DNA of 64,000 nt from Prevotella sp902465605 (GCA_902465605.1 CABQNT010000011.1:39181-103180), one strand, 5' to 3'. Positions 37,013 through 45,675 are shown, numbered from the stretch's first letter. The notes: generated by a model from the sequence alone, not told the origin. Program-made: numbers and translations.

Positions 37013-37140
37013 TGGCACTATACATGGCATCTGTACGTTTACGGATGTCGTGCATGTCAGTGAGGAGGGGCATAAACCCATGCCGTTGGGTGGATGTCTC
37101 GCTTTTTATGCGTTTCAATCAGCATGTGGAAGATTTTTTG

Positions 37141-37148
37141 TACCTTTG
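37141..37148 (+). promoter_or_regulatory. -7 box of miaB
   Basis: TACCTTTG lies 20 bases before the chosen miaB start and gives a leader of only about 13 bases. This also argues against the longer frame beginning at 37012. Confidence 0.65.
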
Positions 37149-37167
37149 TAACCCAAAACCAAAGACA

Positions 37168-38517
37168 ATGAAGAAGCTTTACATCGAGACATACGGATGC
37201 CAAATGAACGTGGCCGACAGCGAGGTAGTTGCATCGGTCATGCAGATGGCAGGGTATGAGATATGCGACAAGGAGGACGAGGCTGACGCCATTTTTCTGA
37301 ATACCTGCAGCGTCAGAGAGAATGCGGAGAACAAGATATACAACCGACTTGACTCGCTTCACGCAGAGCGAAAGAAGGGCAGAAACCTGATATTAGGCGT
37401 GTTAGGCTGTATGGCCGAACGGGTGAAAGACGATTTGTTGGACAACCATCATGCCGACTTGGTGTGTGGACCCGATTCGTATTTGAATCTTCCTGACATG
37501 ATTGCGCAAGCCGAAACGGGCAACAAAGCAATCGATATAGAACTCTCGAAGACCGAAACCTATAAGGACGTGGTTCCTCAACGGCTTCTCTTAGGCAAGA
37601 TAGGAGGCTTCGTAAGTATCATGAGGGGATGCAACAACTTCTGCCACTACTGCATCGTACCCTACACAAGAGGTAGAGAACGGTCGAGAGACGTGGAGAG
37701 TATCTTGCGCGAAGTGCGCGATCTGCGCGACAAGCACTACAAGGAAATTACGCTGTTGGGGCAAAACGTCAACTCTTATTGTTATACCATTCCCGAACAT
37801 TTGTCGGCAACAGGCGAAACGATTCCAGCAGAAACCATTGATTTTCCAAAGCTCTTGCGCCGTGTGGCACACGAAGTTCCCGGCGTACGCATTCGCTTTA
37901 CCACGTCGCATCCTAAGGACATGAGCGACGACACGCTGCGCGTGATTGCCGAAGAACCCAATGTTTGCAAGCACATTCACCTGCCGGTGCAGAGCGGTAG
38001 CAATAAGATATTGAAGCTGATGAACCGCAAATACACCGTTGAATGGTACATTGACCGCATCAATGCCATTCGCCGCATCATTCCCGATTGTGGCGTTTCT
38101 ACCGATATGTTCGTGGGCTATCATGGCGAAACAGAAGAAGACCACCAACAATCGCTGGCCTTGATGCGTGCCGTTGGTTACGACTCGGCCTTCATGTTCA
38201 AGTATTCCGAGCGTCCCGGCACCTATGCGTCGAAGCATTTACCAGACGACGTGCCAGAAGAAGAGAAGATACGCCGCCTGAACGAGATGATACATCTGCA
38301 AACAGAACTAAGCGCCGTCTCTAACAAAAAGGACGAAGGCAAGGTTTTTGACGTGCTTGTAGAGGGATTCAGCAAACGCAGCAGAGAGCAACTTTGTGGC
38401 AGAACGGAGCAAAACAAGATGGTGGTGTTCGACAAAGCAAATCACCATATCGGCGAAACCGTGCGCATTCGCATCGTCGGCAGCACGTCAGCGACGTTGT
38501 TAGGAGAGGCCTTGTAA
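37168..38517 (+). CDS. miaB: tRNA-2-methylthio-N6-dimethylallyladenosine synthase
   Basis: MiaB adds a methylthio group to A37 of tRNAs that read codons starting with U. It has the N-terminal UPF0004 domain (LYIETYGCQMNVADSE, NTCSVRENA, LGCMAERV) whose three cysteines hold the second iron-sulphur cluster, the radical-SAM motif GCNNFCHYCIVPYTRG, and a C-terminal TRAM domain that binds tRNA. The start is the ATG at 37168, which gives 449 aa and the normal N-terminus; 52 extra upstream codons are unconserved and contain the promoter. Confidence 0.96.
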   Translation: MKKLYIETYGCQMNVADSEVVASVMQMAGYEICDKEDEADAIFLNTCSVRENAENKIYNRLDSLHAERKKGRNLILGVLGCMAERVKDDLLDNHHADLVCGPDSYLNLPDMIAQAETGNKAIDIELSKTETYKDVVPQRLLLGKIGGFVSIMRGCNNFCHYCIVPYTRGRERSRDVESILREVRDLRDKHYKEITLLGQNVNSYCYTIPEHLSATGETIPAETIDFPKLLRRVAHEVPGVRIRFTTSHPKDMSDDTLRVIAEEPNVCKHIHLPVQSGSNKILKLMNRKYTVEWYIDRINAIRRIIPDCGVSTDMFVGYHGETEEDHQQSLALMRAVGYDSAFMFKYSERPGTYASKHLPDDVPEEEKIRRLNEMIHLQTELSAVSNKKDEGKVFDVLVEGFSKRSREQLCGRTEQNKMVVFDKANHHIGETVRIRIVGSTSATLLGEAL

Positions 38518-38522
38518 GAAAG

Positions 38523-38563
38523 AAAGCCTCACCCCCTGCCCCTCTCCAAAGGAGAGGGGAGTG
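38523..38563. repeat. Solitary REP-like GC-rich palindrome
   Basis: AAGCCTCACCCCCTGCCCC followed by TCTCCAAAGGAGAGGGGAGT is a palindrome of the same family as the repeats flanking the DUF559 gene (core CCCTCTCC-AAA-GGAGAGGG). It starts 6 bases after the miaB stop. Confidence 0.85.
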
Positions 38564-38631
38564 ATTAGCTTTATTCATCATCAGCAAGTTGATGACTGAT
38601 CGTAAACAAGATAGCTGCTGTCATTGATTGG

Positions 38632-38677
38632 AAAAGGTGTAGAAACGCATGGGGTATGCGTGCCTACACCTTTTTTC
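38632..38677 (+). terminator. Intrinsic terminator of miaB
   Basis: AAAAGGTGTAG (38632-38642) pairs with CTACACCTTTT (38664-38674), with an inner ACGCAT/ATGCGT stem and a T-run of six. It lies about 115 bases past the stop, beyond the palindrome. The rest of 38678-38875 shows nothing I can support. Confidence 0.9.
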
Positions 38678-38875
38678 ATTTGCTTTATTTGTCAAAACGA
38701 CAGCGTTAGTATAGTTCGGACCCTGTCGTTTGTTTCTTTCTCCTTATCCGTTATTTAAAACAACTTCAATACAATGGTACATGTGAAAACATGACGATAT
38801 TATCATGCATCGGTACAGTGTTTGCAGGGTAAACAATTGTACATCTTCAAACAAAGAACTCGATTGACACTTACC

Positions 38876-40366
38876 TTATCTATTCAGTTTCCACGTCACC
38901 CCGTCTTTGGTGTCTTTCACCTCAAATCCATTTTCTGCTAAAGCATCGCGTATTTGGTCGCTTGTAGCCCAGTCTTTCTCCGCCTTAGCCTTGGCTCTGA
39001 GTGCCAAAACCATGTCAACCACCTTGCCGTAAGCTGCCTCGCGCGCATCGTTGTTACTTCCCTTCTCGCTCTTAAGCCCAAGCAAGTCGAAGGCGAACAG
39101 CTGCATCACATCCTTCAGTTCGGTAAGGTCTTCCGCATTGATGCTGCCTTTGTGGTCGAGCAAGGAATTGATAGCGTGGCACGCTTCAAACAAGTTGCTG
39201 ATGACGGTTGGTGTCTGTAAGTCATCATTCATCGCCTCATGACACTTCTGCCGTAAATCCACAACCAGTTGATGGGTAGCCTCATCCGAGGTGGATGCTG
39301 TCTGAATACGCTCCAAGTCGTTAATGCCGTTCATCAAACGTTCCAATCCTTTCTCACTTGCCTGTAAGGCTTTATTGGAGAAGTCGACGGTGCTGCGGTA
39401 GTGGGCCGACAGGATGAAGAACCGAATGGTCATGGGTGAATACGCTTGCGTCAAACGATCGTGCGTGCCATGGAAGAACTGTTCGAGCGTGATGAAGTTG
39501 CCCAAACTCTTTCCCATCTTCTTTCCGTTAATGGTAATCATGTTGTTGTGCATCCAATAGCGCACCATCTGGTCGCCCTGACTGGCTACGGCTTGTGCAA
39601 TCTCGCACTCGTGATGCGGGAAAACAAGATCCATTCCGCCGCCGTGAATGTCAAAGTGATTGCCCAGATACTTACGTCCCATGGCCGTACACTCACAGTG
39701 CCAACCGGGGAATCCGTCGCTCCACGGACTGGGCCAGCGCATGATGTGTTCGGGCATGGCACGCTTCCATAGTGCAAAATCCACTTGGTTGCGCTTCTCG
39801 TCTACACCATCCAACTCACGACTGTTATTGATGACGTCGTCTAAGTTGCGCCCCGACAGAATGCCATAGTGATGGTCTTTGTTGTACTTCTCGATGTCGA
39901 AATACACCGAACCGTTGCTCTCGTAGGCGTAACCATTGGCAAGAATCTGCTTTACCAGCTCTTCTTGCTCAATGATGTGTCCCGTGGCATGTGGCTCTAT
40001 ACTGGGACGCAGCACGTTCAGCGCATCCATAGCCGCATGATATCGGTTGGTATAGAGCTGTGCTATCTCCATCGGTTCGAGCTGTTCCAAGCGAGCCTTC
40101 TTCTCTATCTTGTCATCCCCCTCATCGGCATCGTGTTCCAAATGGCCTACGTCCGTGATGTTACGCACATAGCGCACCTTATACCCCAGGTGCTTGAGAT
40201 AACGAAAAAGAATGTCGAACGTAATGGCTGGACGCGCGTGCCCCAAGTGAGGATCACCGTAAACCGTTGGACCACACACATACATACCCACGTTGGGGGC
40301 ATGCAGGGGTTTGAAAAGTTCCTTCTGGCGGGTCAACGTATTGTAGACAAAAAGTTTTTGTTCCAT
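38876..40366 (-). CDS. cysS: Cysteinyl-tRNA synthetase
   Basis: This class I synthetase charges tRNA-Cys. The HIGH motif appears as HLGHARP within CGPTVYGDPHLGHARP, which also contains a zinc-ligand cysteine; the other zinc ligands are in GWHCECTAM and FPHHECEIAQ, and the KMSKS loop is GKKMGKSLGNF. The length of 496 aa is normal and includes the DALR tRNA-binding domain. It is a single gene with a -7 box TAACTTTG at 40393-40400. Confidence 0.97.
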   Translation of the reverse strand: MEQKLFVYNTLTRQKELFKPLHAPNVGMYVCGPTVYGDPHLGHARPAITFDILFRYLKHLGYKVRYVRNITDVGHLEHDADEGDDKIEKKARLEQLEPMEIAQLYTNRYHAAMDALNVLRPSIEPHATGHIIEQEELVKQILANGYAYESNGSVYFDIEKYNKDHHYGILSGRNLDDVINNSRELDGVDEKRNQVDFALWKRAMPEHIMRWPSPWSDGFPGWHCECTAMGRKYLGNHFDIHGGGMDLVFPHHECEIAQAVASQGDQMVRYWMHNNMITINGKKMGKSLGNFITLEQFFHGTHDRLTQAYSPMTIRFFILSAHYRSTVDFSNKALQASEKGLERLMNGINDLERIQTASTSDEATHQLVVDLRQKCHEAMNDDLQTPTVISNLFEACHAINSLLDHKGSINAEDLTELKDVMQLFAFDLLGLKSEKGSNNDAREAAYGKVVDMVLALRAKAKAEKDWATSDQIRDALAENGFEVKDTKDGVTWKLNR

Positions 40367-40392
40367 AAGTCAATCGTGTTGATATCTATTTG

Positions 40393-40400
40393 CAAAGTTA
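40393..40400 (-). promoter_or_regulatory. -7 box of cysS
   Basis: The minus strand reads TAACTTTG 27 bases before the start codon. No -33 TTTG is found at 19-21 bases. Confidence 0.6.
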
Positions 40401-40541
40401 CGACATTTCAGCAAAAGGACAAAAGAGCGTGAAGTAAAAAGACGGAAAAAGAAAAGCTGAATCCATTCAACTCAGCATGCTGATGCAAACGAGCAGGCTG
40501 GCAGCAGCATGCGGGCATCCGTCGTTGGACGTACCGCTTTC

Positions 40542-40738
40542 AAGGCTGGTTCTATAAATTAGCTTTGTTAGATTTTGAGCTTATTTTTGAGGTAAAAATG
40601 CAAGAGAGTGAAAGAGTGTAGCGAGCTACACGACTGAACGAACTTACATTTTGAACCAAAAAGAAGCCAAAAGATAACAAAACGTATTTCATAAACATTT
40701 AATGACTATGTGCGGTGGTAATTTATAGAACCAGCCTT
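40542..40738. mobile_element. 197-bp MITE-like element with perfect 20-bp terminal inverted repeats
   Basis: The left end AAGGCTGGTTCTATAAATTA (40542-40561) is the exact complement of the right end (40719-40738). The interior is AT-rich, has a GTGTAG-CGAG-CTACAC mini-hairpin near 40615, and holds no gene. The right end touches the stop codon of the HAD gene. A target-site duplication is not obvious. The size, perfect ends and lack of coding suggest a non-autonomous element moved by a transposase encoded elsewhere. The flanking 40401-40541 shows nothing further. Confidence 0.8.
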
Positions 40739-41532
40739 TAAATCACGCCGTACCGTTCGAGCGCGTTCTTCACGCCATCTTCGTCCACAGACGTGGTGAC
40801 GTAGTCGGCCACTTTCTTCAATTCAGGCACGCTATTGCCCATCGCCACGCCAACGGCAGCCTGTTCGATGATGGAAATATCGTTGCCACCATCACCAAAA
40901 GCCATCGTTTCTCCCATCGAGAAGTCCAGGTGACGGGCCATGGCATGCAGCCCCTGTCCCTTGTCGGCCCATCGTGACGTAACGTCGGTAAACTCCGGAT
41001 GCCAGCGGCCGGAGAGGCATCCGGTGAGTTTTTGCATGAGTGCTTCTTCTTGTTGCGGCGTGATGAACGGACTCATTTGCAGGATGGGTTCTTTGAGAAT
41101 CTCATCGAGTGTGACACCTTGCTCAAAGGCTTTCACTTGCAGCATGTCCACGAAGATGCGTCGAAACTTCTCGTCTGGCTGGTAAATACACAGGTTCTTA
41201 GTACCCACCAGCACGCAAGAAAAACGTTGTCGGGTGGCTTCATCCACCATTGTTTCAACATCGTTCGCGGGGATGGCGTGCAGACAAACGTCCTCGTTGT
41301 GGGCAAAACAGTAGGCTCCATTGGCCGTGATGTAGCCGTCTATCAAATGTTCGATATCGCCCAGAACGGTGATGAGCGGTGTTGGACGACCCGTAGAGAT
41401 GTATATTTCCACCCCGTTTGCCTTTGCTCTTTCCAGCGCTTCCGTGGTTGATGCGGGTATCTTATGGGTTTTAAAACTCACCAACGTGCCGTCGATGTCA
41501 AAAAATAAAGCTTTTATTTTGGGTTGTTTCAT
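40738..41532 (-). CDS. Cof-type HAD-IIB phosphatase
   Basis: This haloacid-dehalogenase-type sugar phosphatase has the nucleophile motif FFDIDGTLVSF, motif II STGRPTP, a C2B cap domain (about 85-190), a conserved lysine region (SRWADKGQGLHAMA) and motif IV FGDGGNDISIIEQA. The length is 264 aa. Substrates of this group are usually sugar phosphates or FMN and cannot be predicted. The start is the ATG at 41532. The stop codon overlaps the end of the MITE by one base, so the insertion may have just missed, or supplied, the stop. Confidence 0.93.
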   Translation of the reverse strand: MKQPKIKALFFDIDGTLVSFKTHKIPASTTEALERAKANGVEIYISTGRPTPLITVLGDIEHLIDGYITANGAYCFAHNEDVCLHAIPANDVETMVDEATRQRFSCVLVGTKNLCIYQPDEKFRRIFVDMLQVKAFEQGVTLDEILKEPILQMSPFITPQQEEALMQKLTGCLSGRWHPEFTDVTSRWADKGQGLHAMARHLDFSMGETMAFGDGGNDISIIEQAAVGVAMGNSVPELKKVADYVTTSVDEDGVKNALERYGVI

Positions 41533-41607
41533 CAAAAATCAATGTTGAACAGTGGGAAAATAGATCACAACACATACCTTTATAGTATATCCATGACAAT
41601 CCACTTG

Positions 41608-41615
41608 CAAAGGTA
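41608..41615 (-). promoter_or_regulatory. -7 box of the HAD phosphatase gene
   Basis: The minus strand reads TACCTTTG about 75 bases before the start codon. Confidence 0.5.
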
Positions 41616-41697
41616 CTGCTTTCCAAAAATTATCCGAAAAAAATTTCGTTAACATTCAATAATCGACCAACTTACATGATTTTTGCACGGAAAAACG

Positions 41698-41837
41698 TAT
41701 CTTTGCATAAGATAGGCATCGCCTTAACAAAGAAAATGAATTTTCTTTGTCTTCGGCTTGCACTATCTTTGCAAAAAATAGGTTGCACCTCAACAAAGCA
41801 AACAAGTTTTCTTTGTCCTTGACTTGCACTATCTTTA
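41698..41837 (+). promoter_or_regulatory. Tandem 66-bp promoter repeat in front of pncB
   Basis: Two full 66-bp units (41698-41763, 41764-41829; about 52 of 66 positions alike) and the start of a third each open with a -7 box: TATCTTTG at 41698 and 41764, TATCTTTA at 41830. The second and third boxes are preceded by CTTGCAC. Within each unit AACAAAG...CTTTGT forms a hairpin (perfect 10-bp arms ACAAAGAAAA/TTTTCTTTGT in unit 1). The layout suggests three stacked promoters, with transcripts from the outer ones starting with hairpins. The last box is 27 bases before the pncB start. Confidence 0.75.
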
Positions 41838-41863
41838 CCAAAGACACAACATAAGAAAAAACG

Positions 41864-43084
41864 ATGAAACAGATTATCAGTCACCTCACCGACAACGACG
41901 CTTATACCTTCAGTTGTCAATATTACGTCCTACAGAAGTATCCTCGCGCAGAGGTTGAGTACACCTTCTTTGACCGCAGCAACACCGTTTATCCGAAGGG
42001 ATTCACCGCTTTGGTGGAAGAACAACTGGGCTACATGCCGCAAGTCATGATCACCTCAGAGGAGATTGAGTTCATGAAGGAAAAGATGTATTACCTCCCA
42101 AAATGGTATTTCACCTTCCTTCGTGGCTACCGCTTCAATCCTCACGAGGTTACCGTTTCGCAGGATGAGCAGGGACATTTAGACATTACGGTGCGCGGCA
42201 AGTGGTATTCGGCCATCATGTGGGAGATGCCTATCCTCGCCATCGTGTCCGAGTTGATGCACAATCTGCGTGGAGAACGTGACGCATACGACCCGAAATG
42301 CGAGGCTGAGCGCACCCGACAAAAGGCGGTTGAGATTCTCAAGAATGGCCTTGTGCTGGGCGATATGGGCACGCGCCGGCGCTTCTCGTTCGATCATCAC
42401 GACATGGTGTTGCGCGTGATGAAAGAGGTGTACGAGCAAGGTGGCTACGATGACGAGGACGGACACCACCGCTGGTCGGGCAGATTCACGGGAACCAGCA
42501 ACGTCTACCTGGCCATGAAGCACCATCTAACGCCCATCGGCACCATGAGCCATCAGCTCATCCAGTTCGAGGAGAACGTCAGTGGTGTGTTTGAGTGCAA
42601 CTTCAACGTGATGAAAAAGTTCAGTGACGTGTACGATGGCGACAATGGCATCTATCTGTACGACTGCTTCGGCGACAAAGTGTTCTTCAACAACCTATCC
42701 AAGCGCATGGCGATGATGTTCGTCGGACTGCGCGTGGACAGTGGCGATGAGAATGAACAGACTGACAAAATCATTGAGAAATACGAGAGTCTGGGCATCA
42801 ATCCGGCAACCAAACAGGTGGTGTACAGCAACGGACTGGACATTGAGAAGGCCATCCGAATACACAAATATGTCAATGGGCGCATGCAAGACAGCTATGG
42901 CGTGGGCACCTTTCTGACCTGTGACGTAGCGCATGCCGAACCCATGAACATCGTTGTGAAACTCACGCGCAGCCGAATCACGGAGAAACGCGAATGGCAC
43001 GATTGCGTTAAGTTGTCGTGCGATAAGGGCAAAACCACAGGGGATGCTGAAAAATGTGCCTATCTCTTGAAGCAGATAGGATAG
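41864..43084 (+). CDS. pncB: Nicotinate phosphoribosyltransferase
   Basis: PncB makes nicotinate mononucleotide from nicotinate and PRPP in the NAD salvage (Preiss-Handler) pathway. Typical blocks are the N-terminal LTDNDAYTFSCQYYVL, LGDMGTRRRFSFDHHD, FTGTSNVYLAMKHHLTPIGTMSHQ (the histidine here is the phosphorylated one in this family) and FVGLRVDSGDENEQTDKI. The length of 406 aa is normal. It is monocistronic with a strong terminator and the unusual repeated promoter region described above. Confidence 0.96.
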   Translation: MKQIISHLTDNDAYTFSCQYYVLQKYPRAEVEYTFFDRSNTVYPKGFTALVEEQLGYMPQVMITSEEIEFMKEKMYYLPKWYFTFLRGYRFNPHEVTVSQDEQGHLDITVRGKWYSAIMWEMPILAIVSELMHNLRGERDAYDPKCEAERTRQKAVEILKNGLVLGDMGTRRRFSFDHHDMVLRVMKEVYEQGGYDDEDGHHRWSGRFTGTSNVYLAMKHHLTPIGTMSHQLIQFEENVSGVFECNFNVMKKFSDVYDGDNGIYLYDCFGDKVFFNNLSKRMAMMFVGLRVDSGDENEQTDKIIEKYESLGINPATKQVVYSNGLDIEKAIRIHKYVNGRMQDSYGVGTFLTCDVAHAEPMNIVVKLTRSRITEKREWHDCVKLSCDKGKTTGDAEKCAYLLKQIG

Positions 43085-43118
43085 CCTTTCTTACCTGACG
43101 AATAAAGAACGCTATATA

Positions 43119-43157
43119 AAAAGAGGTGTGTCAAATTGCTGATACATCTCTTTTTGT
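43119..43157 (+). terminator. Intrinsic terminator of pncB
   Basis: AAAAGAGGTGTGTCA (43119-43133) pairs with TGATACATCTCTTTT (43140-43154), including two G-T pairs, and is followed by further T residues. It lies 35 bases past the stop. Confidence 0.9.
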
Positions 43158-43287
43158 TTTACGAAAGATGACAACTGACATCATCAATTGGTAGCCACTT
43201 GAGAAAATCTTGCAATTTTTTATAAATACCTGATTGTCAGAATGTTATACAACATTAGTAGGTTTGTTCCAGACATGAAAATACATG

Positions 43288-43386
43288 GGCGTCCAATCTC
43301 TTTGACTTTGGGCGCTAAAGTCATTGACTTTAGGCTCCAAAGTCTATGGGTTTGGCGGGTAAAGTCAATGGGTTTAAAATGCAAGG
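43288..43386. repeat. Intergenic array with 22-bp period (TAAAGTCAATGGGTTT type)
   Basis: Four degenerate units of 22 bp carry (T/C)AAAGTC, (A/T)TTGA or TATGG, and CTTT or GTTT followed by a GGC- or AAA-rich linker. The wording differs from the array at 7.5 kb, but the period and the small internal dyads are alike. No gene or other signal is seen in the rest of 43158-43619. Confidence 0.65.
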
Positions 43387-43619
43387 GAATATCATGTTTT
43401 TTTCAGCTAAATAGTTATGCATTTGCAAATTCATTTTTTTCGTCCAAACGCCTGCGTTCATTGAGTGCAAGCAAGGTGATTCCTTTCACCCTTGATTTTG
43501 GTTGTTGAAACCAGCGCAAATACTTGTTTTAAACAGTAATCAACCTTTCTTCCATAAGAGAGCCGTGGCGCAAGAAGTCGTTTTTTATCCGAACAAGCCG
43601 ATTATTCGGAAAAATTGTC

Positions 43620-43627
43620 TAATTTTG
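43620..43627 (+). promoter_or_regulatory. -7 box of the epimerase/PAP2 operon
   Basis: TAATTTTG lies 22 bases before the chosen epimerase start codon. Confidence 0.6.
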
Positions 43628-43648
43628 CAGCGTAATTACAATTTTTCA

Positions 43649-44671
43649 ATGAGCATTCTAATCACTGGTGCATCGGGTTTTGTCGGCAGTCATCTTGTAG
43701 ACGAAGCCTTACAACGAGGTATGGAGGTTTGGGCGGCTGTCAGGCCATCCAGTTCACGTCGATACCTCCAGGACAAGCGCATTCACTTCATCGAGTTGGA
43801 CTTTTCGTCGGAAGAGAAATTGGTTCAACAGCTCGAGGGGCACGCATTCGACTATGTTGTTCATGCCGCCGGCGTCACCAAATGTGTTCATCCAGACGAT
43901 TTTCACCGTGTCAACACCGAAGGAACGCAGCACCTGGTGAATGCCATTCTGAAGCTGAAGATGCCCATCAAGCGGTTCATCTATATCAGTACACTGGGCG
44001 TGTTTGGCGCCATCAGGGAACAGAAACCGTTTACCGAAATCAACGAGCACGACACTCCCCTGCCCAATACGGCGTATGGTAAAAGCAAATTGGAGGCCGA
44101 ACGCTACCTCGATTCCATTGGAAACGACTTTCCATACATCATTCTTCGACCGACGGGCATCTACGGTCCACGCGAAAAGGACTATTTCCTGATGGTAAAC
44201 AGCATTGCTCGCCATCTGGATTTCGCAGCCGGCTTCAGTCGGCAAGACATCACCTTCGTGTACATCCTCGATGTGGTTCAGGCCGTATTTCTGGCCATCG
44301 ACCGCGGCATGAGCGGCCGTAAATACTTCCTCACCGATGGAGGCGTATACCAATCAGACACTTTCAGCGACCTCATTCGCCAAGAGTTGGGCAATCCTTG
44401 GTGCGTACGCCTGAAAGCACCGTTATGGCTTTTGCGCATTATCACGGCGTGCGGTGAACTCGTAGGTAGAAAAACGGGGAAGCCCATTGCGCTGAACAAT
44501 GATAAATATAACATTCTACGGCAACGAAACTGGCGCTGCAACATCGAGCCAACCATGGACGAGCTGGGGTATCATCCACACTACAACTTGGAACAAGGTG
44601 TGAAAGAAACTGTTAAGTGGTATCGCGAGAATCACTGGCTTTCCCGCAAAGCAGCCCCTAAAAACCAATGA
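43649..44671 (+). CDS. NAD-dependent epimerase/dehydratase (extended SDR)
   Basis: The 340-aa protein has the Rossmann loop GASGFVG (residues 7-13) and the active pair Y143-x3-K147 (AYGKSK) of extended short-chain dehydrogenases. RPTGIYGPREKDYFLM marks the substrate side. The C-terminal part with LWLLRIITACGELVGRKTGK resembles the 3-beta-hydroxysteroid-dehydrogenase/ceramide-reductase-like branch more than nucleotide-sugar epimerases; that placement is tentative. The start is the ATG at 43649, just behind a -7 box. The membrane transferase follows after 10 bases, so a lipid-related substrate is plausible. Confidence 0.85.
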   Translation: MSILITGASGFVGSHLVDEALQRGMEVWAAVRPSSSRRYLQDKRIHFIELDFSSEEKLVQQLEGHAFDYVVHAAGVTKCVHPDDFHRVNTEGTQHLVNAILKLKMPIKRFIYISTLGVFGAIREQKPFTEINEHDTPLPNTAYGKSKLEAERYLDSIGNDFPYIILRPTGIYGPREKDYFLMVNSIARHLDFAAGFSRQDITFVYILDVVQAVFLAIDRGMSGRKYFLTDGGVYQSDTFSDLIRQELGNPWCVRLKAPLWLLRIITACGELVGRKTGKPIALNNDKYNILRQRNWRCNIEPTMDELGYHPHYNLEQGVKETVKWYRENHWLSRKAAPKNQ

Positions 44672-44681
44672 ACGCATTCTG

Positions 44682-45644
44682 ATGAAATACTTCTTTTCTG
44701 AACTATTCTCCATCGAGAAGAAACCCAAGCGCGGGCTCCTACCTATCGAGTGGGCCATGTTTGCTTACATGGGGTTCACCTTTCTCATGATATTCTTCAC
44801 CTACACCAAGCTGGTCAACCCACATTCGATGATTATCGGGCGCATACAAGTGGCCGCCATGACATTGGCTTTGTGGGGAGTGTACCGACTACTGCCATGC
44901 CGCCTGACCCTTTCCGCCCGCATCTTCGCACAGATGGGACTGCTGGCATGGTGGTATCCAGACACCTACGAACTGAACCGGGTGCTGCCCAATCTTGACC
45001 ATATCTTTGCCAGTTGCGAGCAAGCCATCTTTGGTATGCAGCCGGCTTTGGTTTTCGCCCAGGCGTTTTCGTCGCCCATCTTCAGCGAACTGATTGATCT
45101 TGGCTATGCCTCGTTCTATCCGATGATAGCCCTCACCGCTCTTTATTACTTTGTGTGCCGACAGAAAGAATTTCAGCGTTGCACCTGGGTCCTCGTCACA
45201 TCATTTTTCGCTTACTATGCCATTTATGATTTATTGCCAGTCGTTGGACCTACGTTCTACTTCAAGGCCATCGGACTGGAGTATGCGGCAAAAGGAATAT
45301 TCCCAAGCGTAAACGACTATTTCAACTATCATCAAGAATGCTTGGTTAGTCCTGGTTATCAAGAAGGACTGTTTTATCACTTGGTGGAAGATGCCAAAGC
45401 GGCAGGCGAACGTCCCACTGCGGCCTTTCCGAGTTCACATGTAGGCATCGCCACGGTATGCATGTTGTTGATTGAACACACGCGCAATCGCAGGCTACTC
45501 TGGTTGTTGGTGCCCTTCTACGTGTTTCTGTGTCTCGCCACGGTGTACATCCAAGCCCACTATGTGATAGACGCCATTGCCGGATTCATATCGGGCGTTG
45601 CCTTTTACTTTCTTTTCATGTTCTTGGGAAAGAAAGTAAAGTGA
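44682..45644 (+). CDS. PAP2-superfamily membrane phosphotransferase (AUR1/inositolphosphotransferase-like)
   Basis: The protein has about six membrane helices and the two C-terminal PAP2 motifs: AAFPSSHVG (H253) and VYIQAHYVIDAIAG (H293, D297), the catalytic residues for phosphate-ester transfer. The first PAP2 motif of soluble phosphatases (KxxxxxxRP) is not seen, which is typical for the PAP2_3 branch containing AUR1-type inositolphosphorylceramide synthases. The length of 320 aa fits. It is probably an inner-membrane head-group transferase or lipid phosphatase. Pairing with the upstream epimerase supports a lipid pathway. Confidence 0.83.
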   Translation: MKYFFSELFSIEKKPKRGLLPIEWAMFAYMGFTFLMIFFTYTKLVNPHSMIIGRIQVAAMTLALWGVYRLLPCRLTLSARIFAQMGLLAWWYPDTYELNRVLPNLDHIFASCEQAIFGMQPALVFAQAFSSPIFSELIDLGYASFYPMIALTALYYFVCRQKEFQRCTWVLVTSFFAYYAIYDLLPVVGPTFYFKAIGLEYAAKGIFPSVNDYFNYHQECLVSPGYQEGLFYHLVEDAKAAGERPTAAFPSSHVGIATVCMLLIEHTRNRRLLWLLVPFYVFLCLATVYIQAHYVIDAIAGFISGVAFYFLFMFLGKKVK

Positions 45645-45675
45645 CTAATAGAACCCTACAAAATAAGCATAAAAG

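Noticed and set aside
37012..37167. N-terminal extension of MiaB
   Set aside because: The extra codons contain the promoter TACCTTTG and lack conservation; the family start MKKLYIETYGCQMN begins at 37168.
41656..41920. Two overlapping minus-strand open frames in the pncB leader
   Set aside because: They are read-outs of the 66-bp promoter repeat on the wrong strand (repeated KIVQ/KDSAS segments) and overlap the pncB start.
43242..43508. 88-codon plus-strand open frame before the epimerase
   Set aside because: It is translated from the 22-bp array and the following AT-rich DNA; no start signal and no domain.
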